Below are positions 6,210-12,459 of a stretch of DNA of 34,165 nt, one piece after another. Position 1 is the first letter of the stretch. Each line of letters opens with the position of its first letter. This stretch comes from Nonomuraea sp. MG754425 (GTDB taxonomy: Bacteria > Actinomycetota > Actinomycetes > Streptosporangiales > Streptosporangiaceae). The position numbers and the translations under genes are program-made. The stretch lies in contig NZ_SSXE01000102.1 of assembly GCF_021699195.1 (NCBI RefSeq), positions 1-34,165 of the forward strand, given 5' to 3'. The notes under the pieces were generated by a model. That model made no database searches. It was not told where the DNA came from and saw nothing but the letters and a program-made list of their open reading frames with translations.

Positions 6210-7469
6210 GTGTCATCGGAAACCGCGCCCGCCCGGGCCTCCTCCGCCCCGCACCTGCCGCACAAGTGGCTGCGCATCAGCGGCCTGCTGCTCGTCGGCC
6301 TGTTCATCGCCTACCTCGACCGCTCCAACCTGTCGGTCGGGATCAAGAACATCGGCACCGACCTCGGCTTCTCCGGCGAGGAGTTCGCCGCCACCTCCAG
6401 CCTCGCGCTGACCGCCTTCCTCGTCGGCTACCTCATCTCCAACTTCCTCGGCGGCTTCCTGACGGCCCGCATCGACGCCAAGTGGATCCTGCTGGTGACC
6501 GTGGCCGGCTACTCGCTGTGCACGCTGCTCATCGGCTTCGCCGACTCCGTCGGCGTCCTGGTCGCGCTGCGCGTCGGCGTCGGCATCTTCGAGGGCATCT
6601 ACTGGCCGCAGCAGTTCAGGATGGCCAAGGCGTGGTTCGACGACCGCGAGATGAGCCGGGCCAGCGCCCTCATCCAGTACTACGGCCAGTACCTGGCGCT
6701 GGCGCTCGGGTTCTTCGTGCTCACCCCGGTCGAGGCGACGTTCGGCTGGCGTCCGATGTTCTGGGCGCTCGGCGCGATCGGCCTGATCGTCGTGCTGCCG
6801 CTGTACGCGCGCTTCCTGCCGACCGCCCCCGGCACCACCACCGCCGCGGCCGGCCCCGACGGCCGGGGCCGGGCCGGGCGGCTCAGCTTCGCCGCCTTCG
6901 GCGGATGGCGTTTCGTGCTGCTGGTGTTCAGCTATTTCACCAACGGCATGCTGTTTTGGGGCATCACCCTGTTCATCCCGCTCATCGTGCCGAGGTTCGG
7001 CTTCGACCCCGGCATGGCCGGGCTGATGGCCGCGGCCCCGTACCTGGTCTCGCTGGTGCTCACCGTCCCCATGATGATCCTCGCCGACCGCACCGGGCGG
7101 CGCGCGCTCATCGCGATCTCCGGGCTGGTCGTCGGCGGCGTCCTGCTGGCGTGCGTGATGCTCACGGACTCGCACGTGACGCAGTTCGCGCTGATCTGCC
7201 TGGGACTGGGGTACTTCACCGCCTCCTACACGCCGAACATCTGGGCGATCGCCGTGACGGACCTGCCCGCGCACGCGGTGGGCCCGGCCACCGGCATCAT
7301 CAACGGCTTCGGCGCGGGCGGCGGCGGCATCGTGGCCGGCGCGATCTTCGGCCCGCTGCTGGCGGCGGCCGGGACGTACGCGCTGGGCCTGTCCGTCCTG
7401 GGCCTGATCGCGATCCTCGGCGGCGGGGCCCTGATCCTGTACACCAGGATGCGCCCGACCCCCGCCTGA
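6210..7469 (+). CDS. MFS transporter, anion:cation symporter family (sugar acid uptake)
   Basis: The protein has 419 residues and 12 predicted membrane spans. The first loop reads FIAYLDRSNLSVGIKNIGTDLG, the signature of the ACS family (glucarate, galactonate and other organic anion symporters). Later segments GFFVLTPVEATFGWRPMFWALGAIG and PATGIINGFGAGGGGIVAG fit the same family. The start is the GTG at 6210 with AAAGGA upstream. It is 39 bases after the enolase-superfamily gene in the same operon, so it should import that enzyme's substrate. No clear terminator follows. Confidence 0.88.
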   Translation: MSSETAPARASSAPHLPHKWLRISGLLLVGLFIAYLDRSNLSVGIKNIGTDLGFSGEEFAATSSLALTAFLVGYLISNFLGGFLTARIDAKWILLVTVAGYSLCTLLIGFADSVGVLVALRVGVGIFEGIYWPQQFRMAKAWFDDREMSRASALIQYYGQYLALALGFFVLTPVEATFGWRPMFWALGAIGLIVVLPLYARFLPTAPGTTTAAAGPDGRGRAGRLSFAAFGGWRFVLLVFSYFTNGMLFWGITLFIPLIVPRFGFDPGMAGLMAAAPYLVSLVLTVPMMILADRTGRRALIAISGLVVGGVLLACVMLTDSHVTQFALICLGLGYFTASYTPNIWAIAVTDLPAHAVGPATGIINGFGAGGGGIVAGAIFGPLLAAAGTYALGLSVLGLIAILGGGALILYTRMRPTPA

Positions 7470-7582
7470 CCCCCCCCCGGGCTTGACCGGCGGGTTGACC
7501 TTGTGTTGATTCGCTGTCCTCGACGGCGGGAGTGGACTTAGGGTGGGTAGTCCTGCTATTCGCGCCGCGAGAGGAGCAGCAC

Positions 7583-7831
7583 GTGGGGACCGATTCGGTG
7601 TTATGCCCGGTGTGTCAGGGGGTTGTACCCGCGTCCGGCAAGGATTCGTACACGGCGTCGCGGGGGCGGCTGATCGTGACGAACGGGTACTGTGCGGGCG
7701 GGTGCGCCGAGCGGGCCGAGGAGGCGGCGGAGCAGACGCGGCAGGTGGCGCGTCCGCGTACCATGCCCTCCCCCGCACCCGTTCCCGGTGCGGCTGCGCC
7801 GGCGCGTGCGGGACTGCGGGCGGTGCGCTGA
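7583..7831 (+). CDS. Small cysteine-containing protein, possible zinc binder
   Basis: The 82-residue protein starts at the GTG at 7583, preceded by GAGGAG. A longer reading frame from 7532 lacks a ribosome binding site. Residues 8-41 contain CPVC and, later, C-AGG-C (CAGGCAERAEEAAEQ), so a four-Cys metal site is plausible. The C-terminal half is Pro/Ala-rich and probably disordered. There is no signal peptide. I do not recognise a family. It lies alone between the sugar acid operon and convergent minus-strand genes. Confidence 0.6.
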   Translation: MGTDSVLCPVCQGVVPASGKDSYTASRGRLIVTNGYCAGGCAERAEEAAEQTRQVARPRTMPSPAPVPGAAAPARAGLRAVR

Positions 7832-7865
7832 GCTGAGCCGGGCCGTCGCACGGTCACCAGGGGGA

Positions 7866-8249
7866 TCATTGGTGGCCGTCGACGGTGTGCCAGTAGTCGC
7901 GGGTGCGCACGGCCAGGCCGTCGGCGTCGAACTCGGCGAACACGCAGCCCGCGAGCGTGACGGGGCGGCCGTTGTCGACGGCGTGCACGCGGAACTCGAT
8001 CGCGGCCCGGCCGCCGTCCACGATCGGGGCGGCGAAGCTCACCCGGGGGTCGCTCTCGCCGGTGAAGGACCAGGCGATGTAGTCGGCGACCGCCTGCCTG
8101 CCCCGGTGCGGGGGCCGGAAGGGCATGCTGGTGTGGACGGCGTCGTCGCGGTACAGGGCGGTGATGGCGGCGACGTCGTGCTGGGTCCAGCCGCGCTGCC
8201 AGGTGTCGGCGAAACGCTGGGCGGCCTGTCGGGTGTCCATGCGCTCCAT
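7866..8249 (-). CDS. NTF2-like / SnoaL-type polyketide cyclase-fold protein
   Basis: The 127-residue protein has the cone-shaped NTF2 fold pattern: N-terminal helices (QRFADTWQRGWTQHDVAAITALYRDDAVHTS), then strands ending FDADGLAVRTRDYWHTVDG. Such proteins are small enzymes or binding domains, often of unknown substrate. The start could also be the second Met at 8240, which has GGAG upstream. It lies 41 bases after the DUF952 gene on the same strand and is probably the last gene of the SMR-TetR-DUF952 run. The biological role is unknown. Confidence 0.75.
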   Translation of the reverse strand: MERMDTRQAAQRFADTWQRGWTQHDVAAITALYRDDAVHTSMPFRPPHRGRQAVADYIAWSFTGESDPRVSFAAPIVDGGRAAIEFRVHAVDNGRPVTLAGCVFAEFDADGLAVRTRDYWHTVDGHQ

Positions 8250-8290
8250 TGTGCGGTCGCCGGGCCGCCGGGGGTGGCCGGTCGGCCGGT

Positions 8291-8590
8291 TCAGCAGGTG
8301 TAGGGGCGCACGGCGGTGACCGCGGTGAGCGGCAGCGGGCCGTACAGGTGGGGGAAGCCGTTCTCCACGCGGACGTCGAGGCCGGCCGGGTCGATGTCGA
8401 GGACGAGCAGCGGCTCGCCCACCTCGGCGTAGAAGGCGGCGTGCACGCCGCGCAACTGGGCCAGGTCGCGGCTGCAGTGGATGAACCCCACCTCCTCCAG
8501 GGTGCGGCCGAGGGTGGAGCGGCGGTACTCCCCCGCCTCCCGCGCGGCCTCCCAGTCGGCGCGCACGGCCAGGTGGTGGATGGGCGTCAC
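8291..8590 (-). CDS. DUF952 family protein
   Basis: The 99-residue protein shows the DUF952 pattern: an N-terminal HHLAVRADWEAAREAGEYR, then EVGFIHCS, LLVLDIDPAGL, and the end ENGFPHLYGPLPLTAV. The fold is related to small ADP-ribose or nucleotide-binding proteins but no function is established. Its GTG start overlaps the stop of the TetR gene (GTGA), so it is translated in the same operon. No membrane or export signal is present. Confidence 0.85.
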   Translation of the reverse strand: MTPIHHLAVRADWEAAREAGEYRRSTLGRTLEEVGFIHCSRDLAQLRGVHAAFYAEVGEPLLVLDIDPAGLDVRVENGFPHLYGPLPLTAVTAVRPYTC

Positions 8591-9183
8591 GACGTCTCCT
8601 CAGCGGTGGTCGGGCCGGCGTGGTCGAGGGTGAGGTCGAGGGCGAGGGTGAGCAGGGCGCGCGCCTGGCTGAGGGGGCGCTGCTCGACGAGGTGTTCCAG
8701 CCACAGTGCCGAGACCGCGGTGTAGAGCAGGCGGGCGCGGGGGTCGCTCGCGGGCACGTCCAGGACGTCGGCGACGATGCGCACGCAGCCGTCGGTCCAG
8801 CGGCGGGCGATCTGCTGCAGGACGGGGTCGCGCCCGGCGTGCACGTACAGCTCCCACAGGCCGAGCTGGCGGGCGCGGTCGGCGGCGGCGACGTGGTCGG
8901 CCAGGGCGGGCAGGCCGTGCCGGGTGATCCAGTCGCGGGTGGTGTCCAGCTCGGCCTCGACGAGTTCGGCGAACGCCTCGGCCAGGAGCTGGTCGCGGGA
9001 GGCGAAGTAGTAGGTGGTGGCGGCCAGCGGCAGGCGGGCCCGGTGGGCGACCGCCCGGTGCGTGACGGCGGCGAACCCGCCCTCGGCCAGCAGGGCGACG
9101 GCGGCCTTCAGCAGGCTGGCGCGGCGGCGACGGCCGCGCTCCTGAGCAGGGGGTTCGGGCCGGGGGGCCGGGTGTGGTGTCAA
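8587..9183 (-). CDS. TetR-family regulator of the SMR efflux operon
   Basis: The protein is about 198 residues. The HTH region reads RRRASLLKAAVALLAEGGFAAVTHRAVAHRARLPLAATTYYFASRDQLLAEAF, which is typical TetR. The rest is helical (ELYVHAGRDPVLQQIARRWTDGCVRIVADVL). No ATG or GTG is suitably placed. The best start is the TTG at 9183, whose TTGA overlaps the SMR stop, so the two genes are coupled. It probably represses its own operon through the GGTAC-type palindrome before the SMR gene. The inducer is likely a cationic compound exported by the pump. Confidence 0.8.
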   Translation of the reverse strand: MTPHPAPRPEPPAQERGRRRRASLLKAAVALLAEGGFAAVTHRAVAHRARLPLAATTYYFASRDQLLAEAFAELVEAELDTTRDWITRHGLPALADHVAAADRARQLGLWELYVHAGRDPVLQQIARRWTDGCVRIVADVLDVPASDPRARLLYTAVSALWLEHLVEQRPLSQARALLTLALDLTLDHAGPTTAEETS

Positions 9184-9503
9184 TGGCCACCTGCGAGGTT
9201 GAGGAGGACGACGCCGCCGATGATGAGCAGGATACCGCCGATCTTGAGGGGGGTGAGGGCCTCGCCGAAGACGGCGGCGCCGATGAGGGCGATGGCGGCG
9301 GTGCCGGCGCCGGACCAGACGGCGTAGGCGGTGCCCACGTCGAGGTGCAGTTTCAGCACGCGGGCCAGCAGGGCGAAGGAGGTGAGGTAGCCGGCGGCGA
9401 CGACGACCGTCCAGCCGAGGTGGGTGAAGCCGTTGCTGAGCTTGAGCGCGGTGGTGGCCAGGACTTCGGAGGCGATGGCGAGGGCGAGCAGGAGCCAGGC
9501 CAT
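9180..9503 (-). CDS. Small multidrug resistance (SMR) efflux protein, EmrE/Qac type
   Basis: The 107-residue protein has four membrane helices. The essential Glu of TM1 is at position 13 (LALAIASEVLATTALKLSNGF), and the loop GTAYAVWSGAGTAAIALIG carries the EmrE-type Trp-Ser-Gly. The SMR family works as dual-topology dimers exchanging protons for quaternary ammonium compounds and similar cations. Only one SMR gene is present, so a homodimer is expected. It is the first gene of an operon with TetR and DUF952. GGAG lies about 10 bases before the ATG. Confidence 0.92.
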   Translation of the reverse strand: MAWLLLALAIASEVLATTALKLSNGFTHLGWTVVVAAGYLTSFALLARVLKLHLDVGTAYAVWSGAGTAAIALIGAAVFGEALTPLKIGGILLIIGGVVLLNLAGGH

Positions 9504-9530
9504 GGGCGGGGTTCTCCAGGGGGGCGAAGT

Positions 9531-9551
9531 GGTACGGGTGTACCGATTTTA
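9531..9551 (-). promoter_or_regulatory. SMR promoter and TetR operator
   Basis: GGTAC-GGGT-GTACC (9531-9544) is a perfect 5-4-5 inverted repeat. On the minus strand TAAAAT (9546-9551) is a good -10 box, and the palindrome covers the expected start point. The adjacent TetR is the obvious ligand-controlled binder. The -35 region is weak. Confidence 0.6.
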
Positions 9552-9611
9552 CGGGGTGTGCCCGCGGCCGGAAGGCGCGGGGTGCGGGGAACCGCTTGAA
9601 AACGCAGTCGA

Positions 9612-10586
9612 ATGCGTGTTCCACTGGAGGGTGTGGCTTGGGACGCGCTTTCGCTGGTCGACGCCGCCGACGACCGTCCGCTGATCGAGCGGCGGGCGGT
9701 GGTGCGCGACGGCGTGTACGAGCTGCAGGCCCGCACGGTGATCGAGCGGGTGCCGCCGGCCGCCGGCATCGCCCAGGGCTGGGCGGTCTCCCCCTACCGC
9801 GGCTGCGCGCACGCCTGCCTGGGCTGCGGCGCGCGGGGCGCGCACCGCAAGCTGGGCCTGGACGAGGGGCGTGACTTCGACACGCGGATCGTGGCGCGGC
9901 CGAACGTGGCCGAGCGGCTGCGTGCGGAGCTGGCCCGCTGGGACGGCCAGGAGCTGGCGGTGGGGGTGGGCGGCGACTGCTACCAGGCGGCCGAGGAGAC
10001 CTACCGGCTGATGCCGCAGGTGATCGCGGCGCTGGCCGGGTCGGGCACGCCGTTCACCGTCTACACCAAGGGGCCGCTGGTGCTGCGTGACGCGCCGCTG
10101 CTGGCGCGGGCCGGGGCGCGGGTGGCGGTGTCGATCGCGTTCGTGGACGAGCGGATCCGGCGGGCGGTCGAGCCGGGCGCGCCGTCGGCGCAGGCGCGGC
10201 TGGAGCTGGTCTCGGCGCTGGTGGAGGCCGGGGTGCGGTGCCGGGTGCGGATGGCGCCGGTGCTGCCGCTGCTGAGCGACGCCGCCGATCAGCTCGAGGC
10301 GACCGTGCGGCGGATCGCCGCCGCGGGGGCGCACGGCGTGGAGCCGGTGGTGCTCGCGCTGCCGCCGGGGCCGCGCGGCTGGTATCTGCGCTGGCTGGAG
10401 CAGGCGCACCCGCATCTGGCCGGGCGTTACGAGGAGCTGTACGACCGGGCCGGGCTGCCGTCGCCGGAGTACGAGAGGCGCATCACGGGGCAGATCGCGC
10501 AGTTGTGCCGGGCCTACCGGATGGAGTGCGGGGCGCCGGAGGCGGCCCGGGGGGAGCCCCCGGCGGCGCAGCTCGCCCTCGTGTGA
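9612..10586 (+). CDS. Radical SAM protein, Rv2578c/SPL-like family
   Basis: The 324-residue protein carries the 4Fe-4S motif C65-AHA-C69-LG-C72 inside SPYRGCAHACLGCGARG, in the place where the Rv2578c family has 'SPYRGC.HAC.YC(F)AR'. Further family blocks are GLDEGRDFDTRIV and GTPFTVYTKGPLVLRD. The family is related to spore photoproduct lyase-like radical SAM enzymes; its reaction is not known. The residue before the third Cys is Gly rather than the usual aromatic, and the family NTDxYQ block reads GGDCYQ. The start is ATG 9612; the GTG at 9633 aligns better with relatives but its ribosome binding site would be too close. It is convergent with the GNAT gene, 4 bases apart. Confidence 0.8.
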   Translation: MRVPLEGVAWDALSLVDAADDRPLIERRAVVRDGVYELQARTVIERVPPAAGIAQGWAVSPYRGCAHACLGCGARGAHRKLGLDEGRDFDTRIVARPNVAERLRAELARWDGQELAVGVGGDCYQAAEETYRLMPQVIAALAGSGTPFTVYTKGPLVLRDAPLLARAGARVAVSIAFVDERIRRAVEPGAPSAQARLELVSALVEAGVRCRVRMAPVLPLLSDAADQLEATVRRIAAAGAHGVEPVVLALPPGPRGWYLRWLEQAHPHLAGRYEELYDRAGLPSPEYERRITGQIAQLCRAYRMECGAPEAARGEPPAAQLALV

Positions 10587-10590
10587 GCGG

Positions 10591-11139
10591 TCAGGGGCGG
10601 CGTTGCAGGAGCATGCCGGGCCACTGCCCCACGGTGAAGGGGGCCACGCGGGTGAAGCCGCGGCTTTCGTAGTAGGCGACGAGGCGGCCGTCGTCGCCGG
10701 CGTAGCAGTCGACGCGCAGCAGGCCCACCCGGCGGGCGCGGGCCTCGGCGGCGGCCCAGTCGAGCAGCACGGCGCCGACGTGGTGGCCGGCGTGGCGGCG
10801 GTCGGTGACCAGGGCCTGGACGTACAGCTCGGGTTCGCCGGCGGGGGTGACGTAGTCGTGGGCGGGGCCGACGGAGATGCAGCCGGCGGCCTGGCCGTCG
10901 TGTTCGGCGATGCGCATGCCGCCGCCGTCGAGCCAGGAGGCGACCTGCTCGGTGCGCCGGGCATCGCCGGTGAAGGGACGGGTGCCCCACTGGCCGGTGC
11001 GGCCCCGGGCGGCCAGCCAGGCGACGGCGGAGTCGAACATGGCCAGGACGACGGGCACGTCGCCGTCGCGGGCGGGTCTGATCGTGACGTCCGCGCCCCC
11101 GGTCCCGGACGAGGACCCGGCGGGGTTTGTGGGGGTCAT
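10591..11139 (-). CDS. GNAT-family N-acetyltransferase
   Basis: The 182-residue protein opens with VTIRPARDGDVPVVLAMFDSAVAWL, has the acetyl-CoA-binding strand-loop-helix YVQALVTDRRHAGHHVGAVLLDWAAAEA (a variant of the Q/R-x-x-G-x-G/A motif), and ends LVAYYESRGFTRV, all standard for GNAT. It transfers an acetyl group from acetyl-CoA to an amine of unknown identity. Its ATG overlaps the stop of the L,D-transpeptidase (ATGA), so the two are one operon. That coupling could mean a substrate linked to the cell wall, but this is only inference. Confidence 0.85.
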   Translation of the reverse strand: MTPTNPAGSSSGTGGADVTIRPARDGDVPVVLAMFDSAVAWLAARGRTGQWGTRPFTGDARRTEQVASWLDGGGMRIAEHDGQAAGCISVGPAHDYVTPAGEPELYVQALVTDRRHAGHHVGAVLLDWAAAEARARRVGLLRVDCYAGDDGRLVAYYESRGFTRVAPFTVGQWPGMLLQRRP

Positions 11140-12329
11140 CGCTTGCCGCTCTTCAGGGCGCTGCCCTTCTTCCACTGGGAGAACGGCATCTGCCAGTAGC
11201 CCCAGCCGTTGTTCCACTCCAGCTCGCGGTCGGTGCCGGCGATGTCGACGACGTCGCCGCGCTGGACGTTGTCGTAGAACCAGCGGGCCTGGTCGGGGCG
11301 GGCGTTGATGCAGCCGTGGCTGACGTTGCGCACGCCCTGGGCCCAGACGTTGTCCTTGGCGTGCACGTACTCGCCGGAGTTGGAGATGCGCACGGCGTGG
11401 TCGATCATGACGTCGTAGTAGCCGGGGTCGCCCTTCTCGCGGCCGGGGGAGATCATGCGCACGGGGTTGCCGCGTTCCATCGTGAGGTGCACGCCGGAGG
11501 TGGTGGTGTACTCGCGGGTGGTGGCCATGCCGGCGCTGATGCGCATCGTCTGCACGCGCTTGCCGTCTTTGTAGACGTACATCATCTTGGTACGGGTGTC
11601 GACCTTGCTGATCTGCTTGGCGCCGATCTTGAGGTCGGCGGTGTAGTCCTTGACCCCGTACAGGCCCTTGCCGCCCTTGATGCCGGTGATGTTGGCGTTG
11701 AAGGTGACCTTCTGGTGGGCGGGCCAGTACTTGGCGGTGCGGTAGATGACGACGGTGTCGTTGATCCAGCGCCAGGCTCCGTCGACGGGCTTTTCCGCCT
11801 CGATCTCCAGGGCGCGCTCGATGGTGGCCTTGTCGGCGACGGGCTGGTTGAAGGTGACGATGATGGGCGCGCCGACGCCGAGGCTCTCGCCCTTGGCGTT
11901 GGGGGTGACGTCGGCGACCTGCAGCGCGCGTTCGGGCTTGGCGGTGGTGAAGGTGCTGGTGGCGGTGGTGACGCCGGCGGTGGCCGAGACGGTGTAGCTG
12001 GTGGAGGGCTTCAGCGCCGTCTTGGAGACCCAGCGGGTCTTGTCGGCGTTGTAGGTGCCCTTGAGCTGCTCGCCGCCGGCTTCGACGGTGACGTCGGCCA
12101 GGGCGGCCCCGGCCGCGGCCACGACGACCTTCTTCTCGGGGCTGACCTTGGCCGCGCCCTCGACCGGGGTGATCTTGACGGTGGGGGCCTGCGGGGTGGC
12201 GGTCGTGGTGGCCTGGGAGGCGTCAGGCGGCTGCGCGGCGGGGCCACCGGAACACGAGGCCGTCAGGGCCGCAGCCGTGAGCAGCGCGAACGCGGTGGCG
12301 GGCGTCCTCCAAGCGGGCGCAACGTTCAA
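11136..12329 (-). CDS. L,D-transpeptidase lipoprotein (YkuD, with Ig-like domains)
   Basis: The 397-residue protein has a lipoprotein signal ending LTASC, with the lipidated Cys at about residue 26. A Thr/Pro linker leads to two immunoglobulin-like domains (roughly 50-140 and 140-250) and the YkuD catalytic domain. The catalytic block is SHGCINARP, with His338 and Cys340. The architecture matches mycobacterial LdtMt2-type enzymes, which make 3-3 cross-links in peptidoglycan outside the membrane and resist most beta-lactams. I chose the TTG at 12329 because GAGAGGA precedes it and the signal peptide then begins normally. The C-terminus has the usual Trp-rich tail (EWNNGWGYWQ). Confidence 0.92.
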   Translation of the reverse strand: MNVAPAWRTPATAFALLTAAALTASCSGGPAAQPPDASQATTTATPQAPTVKITPVEGAAKVSPEKKVVVAAAGAALADVTVEAGGEQLKGTYNADKTRWVSKTALKPSTSYTVSATAGVTTATSTFTTAKPERALQVADVTPNAKGESLGVGAPIIVTFNQPVADKATIERALEIEAEKPVDGAWRWINDTVVIYRTAKYWPAHQKVTFNANITGIKGGKGLYGVKDYTADLKIGAKQISKVDTRTKMMYVYKDGKRVQTMRISAGMATTREYTTTSGVHLTMERGNPVRMISPGREKGDPGYYDVMIDHAVRISNSGEYVHAKDNVWAQGVRNVSHGCINARPDQARWFYDNVQRGDVVDIAGTDRELEWNNGWGYWQMPFSQWKKGSALKSGKR

Positions 12330-12430
12330 CTCTGTCCTCTCCCCACGGCACCACAAGGCACCTCAAAAACTGTAATGCTCCCGCATGTAAGACGGCGAAT
12401 CCTTTGGGAGAGTTCGATCACGTTTCCATT

Positions 12431-12450
12431 ACTTCTCCTGGGGGAGAAGT
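12431..12450 (-). terminator. Terminator after RecD2
   Basis: A perfect 8-base stem (ACTTCTCC/GGAGAAGT) with a 4-base loop starts 10 bases after the RecD2 stop codon on the minus strand. It separates RecD2 from the L,D-transpeptidase transcript. Confidence 0.7.
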
Positions 12451-12459
12451 GACGGCTGG

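Noticed and set aside
5123..7486. Reading frame of 787 codons over the enolase-superfamily and MFS genes
   Set aside because: Arg/Pro-rich shadow in another frame of two well-supported genes.
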